This document shows positions 1 through 5,015 of a DNA stretch of 5,015 bases, piece by piece. The stretch covers positions 1-5,015 of the forward strand of contig CAYSLC010000317.1 of assembly GCA_964431545.1 (NCBI GenBank). Reading direction: 5' to 3'. Under the pieces are notes generated by a model. It searched no databases. It worked only from the letters and a program-made list of their open reading frames with translations, and was not told the origin of the DNA. Both the position numbers and the translations under genes were made by a program. How positions within the stretch are numbered: the first letter of the stretch is position 1; the number at the start of each line of letters is the position of its first letter. The stretch is from CAYSLC01 sp964431545 (GTDB lineage Bacteria; Desulfobacterota; Desulfobacteria; Desulfobacterales; JAABSP01).

Positions 1-2
1 AC

Positions 3-161
3 CTTGGCCAACTCGCCCCCGCCGAACTCTCTCCGGCGGCCGGAGACGCCGAGGCCGCTTATCGGTCCTTTCTGGTCGTAAGAGGCATGAAACAGGGCGA
101 CATCAAGCCGACGCCCCTCCATGGCGAGGCGGTATGGGGTCGGATCTTCGGGAAGCCATAG
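3..161 (+). CDS. C-terminal tail of an unidentified protein (partial, left edge)
   Basis: The third plus-strand frame is open from the left edge for 52 codons and ends in TAG at 159-161. I do not recognise the product. The residues are balanced (Ala, Gly, Leu, Val, Asp, Glu, Lys) and the codons mostly end in G or C, like the neighbouring real genes. The competing plus frame that stays open to 243 is Arg-rich and looks like a shadow. The visible tail includes the stretch RGMKQGDIKPTPLHGE and ends in GRIFGKP. There is no membrane segment or obvious motif. The gene would run towards ilvD, with its stop 72 bp from the ilvD stop. The start lies outside the window. Whether it is truly coding rests only on composition and open frame. 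Confidence 0.4.
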   Translation, partial: LGQLAPAELSPAAGDAEAAYRSFLVVRGMKQGDIKPTPLHGEAVWGRIFGKP

Positions 162-175
162 ACGCCGGGAAGCTT

Positions 176-187
176 GATGGCGCCATC
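176..187. repeat. 12-bp perfect palindrome in the convergent gap
   Basis: GATGGCGCCATC reads the same on both strands and lies between the putative upstream tail and the ilvD stop. As RNA it would form only a 4-bp stem with a 4-nt loop and has no T-tract after it, so it is not a standard terminator. It may be chance. I saw no better terminator in 162-233. The CTTCG-A-CGAAG dyad just after the ilvD stop also lacks a T-run. Confidence 0.35.
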
Positions 188-233
188 TTGCCCCTCCGAG
201 CGGGTCTTTCTGGGGGAGCCGCCTTCGTCGAAG

Positions 234-1937
234 CTAGCTCGTGACAGCCCCCTTCGAAGCCGAGGAGACAAGTCTCGAATATTTGGCCAGGACCCCCCGC
301 CGGTATTTGGCGGGCGGCGGACGCCAGCGCTCCATGCGGCGTTGGACCTCCTCCTTCGGAACCATCAAATTGATCTCTCCCTTTTCCAGGTCGATTTCGA
401 TCTCCTCGCCCTCTTGAACGACCGCAATTACGCCACCGGCCCGGGCCTCCGGAGCCACATGGCCGATCATGATCCCATGGGTGCCGCCGGAAAATCGGCC
501 GTCCGTGACCAGGGCGACGCTCTCGCCCAGCCCCGACCCCATCAAAGCGGCCGAGGGCGAGAGCATTTCCCGCATCCCCGGACCGCCTTGGGGCCCTTCA
601 TACCGGATAACGACCACGTTTCCAGGATCGATGCGCCCCTTTAAAATGGCATCCAGAGCGTCCTCTTCGCGGTCGAACACCCGTGCCGGTCCGGAAAAGT
701 TTTTCAAGATTTTCCCGCTCAGTTTCAGCACGCACCCCTCCTCGGCCAGATTGCCGTAGAGAATACGGATGTGCCGGTCGGGCGCCGCCAGCGGCGTCTC
801 GATGGCGTACAAAACATCCTGATGGGTCGCCGGTCGGTCGATCGCGGAGAGATTCTCCGCAACGGTTTTCCCGGTCACCGTCAGGCAGTCGCCGTGCAAC
901 AGGCCGGCATCGAGCAGCACCCGCATGACCGCCGGGACGCCGCCGACGGCGTGGAGGTCGCTCATGACGTATTTCCCCGCAGGTTTGAAGTTGCCGATCA
1001 GGGGGACGTTTCTCGTCAGTCTGTCGATATCCTGGATCGTCAGGGGAACCCCGGCCTCGTGGGCCAACGCCAGGAGGTGGAGGACCGCATTGGTGGATCC
1101 TCCCAGCGCCCATGCCACCGCCAGGGCGTTCTCGAAAGCCCGGTCGGTCATGATCTCCCTGGCCCCGATCCCCGACCGCAACAGCCCGAAAAGCGCATCG
1201 ACGGCGGCTTTGCAGTCGACCTGTTTCTCCCCGGAAATCCGATTCTCCCCATCGACGGCGAGATTCGAGGAGGAGCCGGGAATGCTCATCCCCAGGGCCT
1301 CGATGGCGGCGGCCATGGTATTGGCCGTGTACATCCCGGCACAGGAGCCGGCGCCGGGGCAGGAATGGCGTTCGATACGGGCCAATTCCGCCAGATCGAT
1401 TTTACCGGCGGCGTGGGCGCCGATGGCCTCGAAGGTGCTGACGATGTTGAGATCCTGGCCGTTGTATTTTCCCGGCAGGATGCTGCCGCCGTAGAGGGTC
1501 AAACCACAGAGGTCGTTCCTCGCAATGGGCATCAACGCCGCCGGTATGGTCTTGTCGCATCCGCAGAGGGTAATGGCGCCGTCGACCCTGTATCCCTCCG
1601 TCATCAGTTCGATGCTGTCGGCGATCACCTCCCGGCTGACCAGGGAATATTTCATCGCCTCGATTCCCATGGCGATTCCGTCCGAGACGACGGGCGTACC
1701 GAAAACGATCCCCTTCCCGCCATGCTCCTCCACGGCCGCCAATACCGTATCGGCCAGCCGCCAGATGTGGTCGTTGCAAGGGGTGGCGTTGGTGTACGGG
1801 GCCGCTACCTCGATGATCGGCTTGTCGAAGTCCTCGTCCTCGAACCTCACCGCCCGCAGCATCGCCCTGGAATGGGATCGCTTGGCCCAGCTCTCGGTTC
1901 CTCTGACGCCCGTCAACTGCTTGCTTCGATGTCTCAT
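234..1937 (-). CDS. ilvD: Dihydroxyacid dehydratase
   Basis: IlvD dehydrates 2,3-dihydroxy-isovalerate and 2,3-dihydroxy-3-methylvalerate to the 2-keto acids, the third step of valine/isoleucine synthesis, in the cytoplasm. The 567 residues match the usual family length of about 555-570. Three cysteines sit where the family binds its Fe-S cluster: Cys54 (TPCNDH), Cys127 (GCDKT) and Cys199 (GSCAGMYTANTM). Asp86 (VSDG) and Asp128 fit the Mg site, and Lys129 the carbamylated lysine. The motif TDGRFSGGTHG carries the presumed catalytic Ser483. The three-Cys pattern suggests a [2Fe-2S] enzyme, which is inference. The end (SSASKGAVTS) is typical of intact proteins. The ATG lies 9 nt after the ilvN stop; a GGAG inside the ilvN tail is 15 nt upstream, so translation is probably coupled. 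It is the last gene visible in the operon. The segment around Cys54 (EVAAPYTNATPCNDH) differs from the common variants. Confidence 0.96.
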   Translation of the reverse strand: MRHRSKQLTGVRGTESWAKRSHSRAMLRAVRFEDEDFDKPIIEVAAPYTNATPCNDHIWRLADTVLAAVEEHGGKGIVFGTPVVSDGIAMGIEAMKYSLVSREVIADSIELMTEGYRVDGAITLCGCDKTIPAALMPIARNDLCGLTLYGGSILPGKYNGQDLNIVSTFEAIGAHAAGKIDLAELARIERHSCPGAGSCAGMYTANTMAAAIEALGMSIPGSSSNLAVDGENRISGEKQVDCKAAVDALFGLLRSGIGAREIMTDRAFENALAVAWALGGSTNAVLHLLALAHEAGVPLTIQDIDRLTRNVPLIGNFKPAGKYVMSDLHAVGGVPAVMRVLLDAGLLHGDCLTVTGKTVAENLSAIDRPATHQDVLYAIETPLAAPDRHIRILYGNLAEEGCVLKLSGKILKNFSGPARVFDREEDALDAILKGRIDPGNVVVIRYEGPQGGPGMREMLSPSAALMGSGLGESVALVTDGRFSGGTHGIMIGHVAPEARAGGVIAVVQEGEEIEIDLEKGEINLMVPKEEVQRRMERWRPPPAKYRRGVLAKYSRLVSSASKGAVTS

Positions 1938-1946
1938 TGGGGATCT

Positions 1947-2417
1947 TTATTTCTCCATGGCCGTAACACCGGTCCGAGCGATCTCGATGATCATTTCGGT
2001 GCCGACTTCATCAATAAATTCATCGATGCGCTTCGAGGTTCCGGCGATTTGAACGATGAACAACTCGCCGTCCTTTTGGTTCAAAATCTCCAAATTGTAC
2101 TCGCTTTTCAGTCCCTCCACGATGCCAGGGTCGGATTCGAATTTGACGATGGCGACTTCGCGCCAGTAGCTGTCATTGCGCTCCAACTCCTTGGCCAGGA
2201 TCACCTCCGTCACCTTTTCGATTTGCCGGATGACCTGGATGACCTTTGCCTCATCGTCCTCTTTCAGTGTGATGGTCATCCGGCTCACCCCGGGCCTGTT
2301 GGTTCGGCAAACCGTCAACGTATCGACGTTATACATCTTTCGACGGATCAGCATGGAGATCTTGTTCAACACTCCGGGCCGGTCCATCATAAAGGCCAGT
2401 ATCGCGCGTCTTTTCAT
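1947..2417 (-). CDS. ilvN: Acetohydroxyacid synthase small (regulatory) subunit
   Basis: This is the regulatory partner of IlvB; in the family it raises catalytic activity and mediates feedback inhibition, usually by valine. The 156 residues are close to the usual 160 or so. Residues 4-75 form an ACT domain (PGVLNKISMLIRR, then YNVDTLTV and SRMTITL). The C-terminal domain covers about 85-156 and ends in the family signature IEIARTG at 144-150. I chose the ATG at 2417 because GAGG lies 10 nt upstream and the protein then begins like other IlvH/IlvN proteins. An in-frame ATG at 2453, one base after the ilvB stop, would add 12 residues and has a poor ribosome site; it remains possible through coupling. 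Position 12, matching the valine-contacting Asn11 of E. coli IlvH, is Asp here, while Gly15 and Asn30 are kept. The symbol ilvH is equally valid. Confidence 0.94.
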   Translation of the reverse strand: MKRRAILAFMMDRPGVLNKISMLIRRKMYNVDTLTVCRTNRPGVSRMTITLKEDDEAKVIQVIRQIEKVTEVILAKELERNDSYWREVAIVKFESDPGIVEGLKSEYNLEILNQKDGELFIVQIAGTSKRIDEFIDEVGTEMIIEIARTGVTAMEK

Positions 2418-2454
2418 AGCTTGGATGCCTCGATTCGGTGTTACGGTGGTCATA

Positions 2455-4194
2455 TCAATCCGTTTTCGTTGACTGCAAAGAGACGATCATATCCCCGAAA
2501 CCGCCCCCGGAGGGAATCATCGGCAGGATCACTTCGTTCGGGTCGCAGACAAACTCCAAAAGGTGGGCGCCCGTTTGATCGCGGGCGGTTTGCAGGGCAT
2601 CGTCGATCTGATCCAGCGTCGATACCTGCCGATAGGCGATGCCGTAGGCCTTCGCGATGGATCCAAAGTCGGGGTTCTGAATGGGCGTGCCGGCATACCG
2701 TCCGTCGAAGAAGAGGGTCTGCCATTGTCGAACCATCCCCAGATAGCCGTTGTTGAACAGCAGGATGTTGATATCGATGCCGTAGGCCATGATCGTGCCC
2801 AGCTCCTGGAGATTCATCTGAAAGCCGCCGTCGCCGCAGATCACCCAGATCCGTTCATGGGGACGGGCCAGCCGTGCGCCGACGGCCATGGGTAGGGCCG
2901 CCCCCATGGTTCCCGCTCCCCCGGACGTAAACCAGCTGTTAAAGGTCTGGAAGTTGTAGAACCGGGCCGCCATCATCTGGTGCTGGCCGACGTCCGCCAC
3001 GATGATATCCCTGCCGTCCGTGATGTCCGACAGGCGTTTCACGATGGTTTTCATCAGCAGTTGGCCCTGGGACCCCACGCCGGTCTCGATCTCGCTCCGG
3101 AGCTCTTCATCGATTTCGGATCGATAGGTGGAAATCCGATGGAACCAGTTCCGCCTCGGCTTGTAGGTCAGTTCCGGCTCCTCCAGAAGAATATCGAGCG
3201 CCTGGGAGACGTCCGCGTTGATGGCCAGGGAGGTCGCCACGTTCTTGTCGATCTCCGAGGGGTCGATCTCCACATGGATGACCTCCGCATCTCTGGCGTA
3301 TTCTTCAAGTTTCCCGGTCACCCGATCGTCGAAGCGCATGCCGAGGGCGATGATCAAGTCCGTGTTCATCACCGCACGATTGGCCTCCACCGTGCCGTGC
3401 ATGCCCACCATGCCCAGGCTCAAGGGGTGATCCACCTCCATTGACGATAACCCATGGAGCGTAAAGGCGATGGGGATGTTTGTCCGTTCGGCGAAGGTCT
3501 CCAGCCTGGAGCCCGCGTTGGCGGTGATGACCCCATGGCCGCACAGGATCAGCGGTGATGTGGACCGGTTGATCATCATGACCGCCTTCTTGATCTTCTC
3601 CCGCTCGGGCAGGGCCTGATAGAAATACCCGGGGATCTCGGGCTTGAAGACTTTGCATTCGAAACAGTACGCCGGATCCGTCTCCTGCAGTTGAATGTCC
3701 TTGGGCACATCGACCGCAACCGGTCCGCAGCGCCCGGTTGTGGCCAGGTAGACGGCCTCATGGATCACCTGCTCGATTTCGGACGCGGAAAGCGGCATAT
3801 AGGTCTGCTTGGTGATCGGAATCATCACGCCGATGACGTCGCTCTCCTGGAAGGCGTCCGTGGCGATTACGCTGGTCGCCACCTGGCCGGTGATGCTGAG
3901 AACCGGAACGGAGTCCATCACGGCGTCGGCGATTCCGGTGACCAGATTCATGGCGCCGGGACCCGACGTGGCCATGCAGACGCCGATCTGAAAATTGTCC
4001 GTTGACAATGACGCGCGGGAGAGCCCCTGCGCCATGAACGCCGCGCCCTGCTCATGGCGGGCCATGATGAACTCGAAGCACCCCTGTTTCTCCATTTCAT
4101 CAAAGACCGGCATGATCGCCCCGCCGGTATAGCCGAAAATGTACTTCACGCCTTTATCCCTCAATGCTTTGACCAGCAGCTCGTAACCTTTCAT
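2455..4194 (-). CDS. ilvB: Acetohydroxyacid synthase large (catalytic) subunit
   Basis: This ThDP-dependent enzyme condenses two pyruvates to acetolactate, or pyruvate with 2-ketobutyrate, as the first common step to Val, Leu and Ile. It has 579 residues, the family norm. The N-terminal ThDP domain has the activating Glu48 in ARHEQGA and SGPGAMNLVTGIADA at 77-91. The middle FAD-type domain has GMRFDDRVTG at 285-294. The C-terminal ThDP domain has SGGAGTMGAALP, then GDG at 454-456 and NN at 481-482 for Mg-diphosphate. Trp491 (VRQWQ) matches the Trp lining the herbicide and substrate channel. It ends in the typical PMIPSGGGF region. The start at 4194 is set by GAGG 5 nt upstream (AATGAGGTAACG-ATG). 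An in-frame ATG at 4293 would add 33 unlike-family residues. It is the first gene of the operon, followed closely by ilvN. Ala106 replaces the Pro found in plant enzymes. Confidence 0.97.
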   Translation of the reverse strand: MKGYELLVKALRDKGVKYIFGYTGGAIMPVFDEMEKQGCFEFIMARHEQGAAFMAQGLSRASLSTDNFQIGVCMATSGPGAMNLVTGIADAVMDSVPVLSITGQVATSVIATDAFQESDVIGVMIPITKQTYMPLSASEIEQVIHEAVYLATTGRCGPVAVDVPKDIQLQETDPAYCFECKVFKPEIPGYFYQALPEREKIKKAVMMINRSTSPLILCGHGVITANAGSRLETFAERTNIPIAFTLHGLSSMEVDHPLSLGMVGMHGTVEANRAVMNTDLIIALGMRFDDRVTGKLEEYARDAEVIHVEIDPSEIDKNVATSLAINADVSQALDILLEEPELTYKPRRNWFHRISTYRSEIDEELRSEIETGVGSQGQLLMKTIVKRLSDITDGRDIIVADVGQHQMMAARFYNFQTFNSWFTSGGAGTMGAALPMAVGARLARPHERIWVICGDGGFQMNLQELGTIMAYGIDINILLFNNGYLGMVRQWQTLFFDGRYAGTPIQNPDFGSIAKAYGIAYRQVSTLDQIDDALQTARDQTGAHLLEFVCDPNEVILPMIPSGGGFGDMIVSLQSTKTD

Positions 4195-4205
4195 CGTTAC
4201 CTCAT
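4192..4205 (-). promoter_or_regulatory. Ribosome binding site deciding the ilvB start
   Basis: TGAGG with 5 nt (TAACG) before the ATG at 4194 is a near-ideal Shine-Dalgarno site and rules out the longer start at 4293. The GAGG overlaps the last sense codons of the upstream small ORF (ATG AGG TAA), so ribosomes finishing that ORF would sit on this site. Confidence 0.8.
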
Positions 4206-4328
4206 TTGTTGCGGAATCTTTAAAGAAATGGGGCTGAAATGCTCCATTGTGGCGAAAAAAACCGGTATTTGAGCGCCGAAACTTTCCATACAAATCGGGT
4301 GGTTCGACAGGGGGTTCCGTGGGTTCAT
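4197..4328 (-). CDS. Small ORF in the ilvB leader (43 codons)
   Basis: ATG at 4328 is preceded by AGGGG with a 7-nt spacer, a good ribosome binding site. The frame runs 43 codons to TAA at 4199-4197, leaving only two bases before the ilvB ATG. Its start overlaps the stop of the preceding small ORF as ATGA. The peptide begins MNPRNPLSNHPICMES and ends SLKIPQQMR; I do not recognise it. It is not notably rich in branched-chain residues (4 Ile, 2 Leu, 1 Val) and has no membrane segment or signal peptide. The frame differs from ilvB. If translated, its likely role is to deliver ribosomes to ilvB rather than to make a working protein. Chance is a real alternative in a region this short. Confidence 0.3.
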   Translation of the reverse strand: MNPRNPLSNHPICMESFGAQIPVFFATMEHFSPISLKIPQQMR

Positions 4329-4381
4329 CCGTTTACCCCTATGAAGGATTTTCCTGAAGCGAACAGGGAAATATGGACCAT
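4325..4381 (-). CDS. Candidate ilv leader peptide (18 codons)
   Basis: ATG at 4381 opens an 18-residue frame, MVHISLFASGKSFIGVNG, ending in TGA at 4327-4325. It would begin about 27 nt after the predicted transcription start, the usual place for a leader peptide. Five of the 18 residues are Val, Ile or Leu, but they are scattered, unlike the runs in the classical E. coli ilv leaders. The ribosome site is poor: AAGG abuts the ATG. A 9-bp hairpin with one mismatch lies inside the frame. The next small ORF starts within its stop (ATGA). The same frame is open upstream to 4639, which crosses the promoter and is unlikely to be used. Leader-peptide function is inference. Confidence 0.28.
   Translation of the reverse strand: MVHISLFASGKSFIGVNG
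4348..4362. repeat. Fourth copy of the 15-bp element, inside the ilvB leader
   Basis: ATTTTCCTGAAGCGA matches the middle unit of the upstream array (TTTCTTCTGAAGCGA) at 12 of 15 bases, including nine consecutive bases CTGAAGCGA. It lies 117 bp from that unit on the other side of the ilvB promoter and forms the loop and one arm of the hairpin in the small leader ORF. It may be a second operator or a coincidence caused by the hairpin. Confidence 0.35.
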
Positions 4382-4414
4382 CCTTGCCGTATCCGCTGCC
4401 GACACGCAGCCTTC

Positions 4415-4444
4415 ATCATAGATGGAATGCTGTGAATTTGTCAA
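4415..4444 (-). promoter_or_regulatory. Sigma70-type promoter for ilvBND
   Basis: On the minus strand TTGACA (4444-4439) is followed by an 18-nt spacer and TATGAT (4420-4415). The -35 hexamer is perfect and the -10 matches five of six consensus bases. The expected start is near 4408. It is the best promoter-like match I found in the divergent region and points at ilvB. Confidence 0.65.
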
Positions 4445-4449
4445 AACCC

Positions 4450-4494
4450 TTTCTCCTGAAACTCTTTCTTCTGAAGCGACTTCTCCCGAGGCGA
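4450..4494. repeat. Three degenerate 15-bp direct repeats next to the ilvB -35
   Basis: Plus-strand units are TTTCTCCTGAAACTC (4450-4464), TTTCTTCTGAAGCGA (4465-4479) and CTTCTCCCGAGGCGA (4480-4494). Neighbouring units share 11 of 15 bases. The array ends five bases from the -35 hexamer of the ilvB promoter. A further copy, sharing CTGAAGCGA exactly, lies at 4348-4362. Iterated sites abutting a promoter suggest a regulator-binding array, but this is inference and the units are imperfect. Confidence 0.5.
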
Positions 4495-4501
4495 GGGGGG
4501 C

Positions 4502-4532
4502 TGTCAAAAAATTCCGAAAATATTTTTTGTCA
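4502..4532. promoter_or_regulatory. AT-rich dyad between the divergent genes
   Basis: TGTCAAAAAAT (4502-4512) and ATTTTTTGTCA (4522-4532) are inverted copies pairing at 10 of 11 positions, with a 9-nt centre (TCCGAAAAT). The inner eight pairs are perfect. It stands out in a GC-rich window and lies between the ilvB promoter and acs. It could be an operator for a dimeric regulator or a weak UP-like element. The right arm contains TTGTCA (4527-4532), a fair -35 for acs, but the only -10 at proper spacing (ATTACT, 4550-4555) is poor. Confidence 0.45.
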
Positions 4533-4626
4533 TTCATCGGTCCGCAAGGATTACTCTGTATATGTAGGAACAACGCCTCCTTCTCCGCCCGCGACTCTCC
4601 GCGACAACGACGATTCCTTATCAACC

Positions 4627-4643
4627 AGGAGCACCACACGATG
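4627..4643 (+). promoter_or_regulatory. Ribosome binding site of the acs-type gene
   Basis: AGGAG at 4627-4631 stands 9 nt before the ATG at 4641. This strong site fixes the start of the divergent gene. Confidence 0.8.
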
Positions 4644-5015
4644 TCGTCACCCCATCATCGGCACGACGCCTACCTGGAGACCTGCCGCCGGACGGCCCAT
4701 ATCCGCCACGAGTCGCAATACCGACAGCTGCACGATCGCTCCCTGACGGATCCGGACGCTTTCTGGGCGGAACAGGCTCGGTGCCATCTTCTCTGGGACC
4801 GGCCATGGAATGTGGTTCACCAGTGGGAGGCGGACCATGCCCGGTGCCGATGGTTCGACGGCGGACGTCTCAACGCGGCCCGGAACTGCCTCGATCGCCA
4901 TCTGGCGGAACACCGGGATACCGTCGCCTTTTTCTGGGAAGGGGAGGACCCATCGGAGACCGAGGTCCTCACCTACGGGGAGTTCCATCGGCGTGTCGAC
5001 CGGATGGCGGCGGTG
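4641..5015 (+). CDS. acsA: Acetyl-CoA synthetase (AMP-forming), N-terminal part
   Basis: The first 125 codons are present and the frame is open at the right edge; the full family length is about 630-660. The enzyme activates acetate with ATP to acetyl-AMP and then acetyl-CoA in the cytoplasm. The visible part is the N-terminal ACAS domain: SLTDPDAFWAEQ, a W-D-x-P-W segment, WFDGGRLN and NCLDRHL, then a WEGEDPSE turn and LTYGEFHRRV, where the AMP-binding domain begins. These follow the Acs order closely. The ATP-binding loop, acyl pocket and catalytic lysine lie outside the window, so propionyl-CoA synthetase or another short-chain acyl-CoA synthetase cannot be excluded. The start has AGGAG 9 nt upstream. 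It is divergent from ilvB and shares the 446-bp control region. The first 25 or so residues are His/Arg-rich. Confidence 0.88.
   Translation, partial: MSSPHHRHDAYLETCRRTAHIRHESQYRQLHDRSLTDPDAFWAEQARCHLLWDRPWNVVHQWEADHARCRWFDGGRLNAARNCLDRHLAEHRDTVAFFWEGEDPSETEVLTYGEFHRRVDRMAAV

Larger units (their letters stand above)
4195..4408 (-). promoter_or_regulatory. Candidate ilvB leader (attenuation or translation coupling)
   Basis: This is the expected transcribed leader of about 210 nt from the predicted start near 4408 to ilvB. It contains two small ORFs overlapping by ATGA. A hairpin (4372-4348: ATTTCCCTG, loop TTCGCTT, CAGGAAAAT; 8 of 9 pairs) lies within the first small ORF. A T7 tract lies at 4261-4255. 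The stem that could precede the T-run (ACCCGATTT near 4300-4292 with AAATACCGGT at 4270-4261) is broken by a mismatch and a bulge, so a true terminator is doubtful. No T-box or known riboswitch was recognised. The layout is seen in the sequence; the regulatory role is inferred. Confidence 0.35.

Noticed and set aside
59..271. A 70-codon minus-strand frame overlapping the ilvD end
   Set aside because: It is Arg/Ser/Pro-rich, out of frame with ilvD, without a ribosome site, and antisense to the likelier plus-strand tail.
771..2756. A 661-codon plus-strand open frame antisense to ilvD, ilvN and the end of ilvB
   Set aside because: It is rich in Asp, Gly, Arg, His and Gln, resembles no family, and crosses three well-supported genes. 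It is the expected mirror of GC-biased codons on the other strand.
3650..3670. A CxxC pair (Cys177, Cys180) in IlvB
   Set aside because: It lies in the variable linker between the first ThDP domain and the FAD-type domain, with no second pair, so metal binding is not supported.
4195..4293. A 33-residue N-terminal extension of IlvB from the ATG at 4293
   Set aside because: The extension does not look like the family, and the ATG at 4194 has an excellent GAGG site and a family-like N-terminus (MKGYELLVKAL).
4296..4326. GGGTGGTTC on the plus strand resembling a T-box antiterminator core, with three GGTTC repeats
   Set aside because: It is on the strand opposite to ilvB, lacks the ACCGCG part of the T-box and has no matching stem or terminator. 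The short repeats are likely chance.
4325..4639. A 104-codon minus-strand frame starting with GTG and running over the ilvB promoter
   Set aside because: It crosses the promoter and the AT-rich dyad and begins next to the acs start. Its SGE/SEE-like repeats simply reflect the 15-bp DNA repeats. Only its last 18 codons fall after the predicted transcription start.

Overview
The window is a GC-rich bacterial segment holding a branched-chain amino acid operon on the minus strand. A divergent acetyl-CoA synthetase gene leaves through the right edge. The style of the IlvB, IlvN and IlvD proteins fits a proteobacterial or Desulfobacterota-like heterotroph, but that placement is a guess from protein style. 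No rRNA, tRNA, mobile element or CRISPR array is visible.

Layout. (1) Positions 3-161, plus strand: an open reading frame entering from the left edge and ending in TAG, probably the tail of an unidentified protein that converges on ilvD. (2) Positions 162-233: a short convergent gap with a 12-bp perfect palindrome but no convincing intrinsic terminator. (3) Positions 234-4194, minus strand: ilvB, ilvN, ilvD in that transcription order, tightly packed (gaps of 37 nt, or 1 nt with the alternative ilvN start, and then 9 nt). (4) Positions 4195-4640: a 446-bp divergent control region. (5) Positions 4641-5015, plus strand: the first 125 codons of an acs-type gene with a strong ribosome binding site.

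Function. IlvB (catalytic) and IlvN (regulatory) form acetohydroxyacid synthase, the first step towards valine, leucine and isoleucine. IlvD (dihydroxyacid dehydratase) does the third step. The second-step enzyme, ketol-acid reductoisomerase (IlvC), is not in the window.

The least ordinary part is the control region. On the minus strand it holds a near-consensus sigma70 promoter (TTGACA, 18 nt, TATGAT) about 210 nt upstream of ilvB. Three degenerate 15-bp direct repeats abut its -35 side, and a fourth copy lies inside the transcribed leader. The leader can encode two small peptides linked by an ATGA overlap, the second stopping two bases before the ilvB start codon. A hairpin lies inside the first small ORF, and a T7 tract follows further on. 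This looks like an attenuation or translation-coupling leader, but it is inferred from sequence alone. An AT-rich dyad at 4502-4532 between the divergent genes could be an operator. I found no clear evidence of a wholly new system; the leader and repeat architecture is the best candidate for follow-up.
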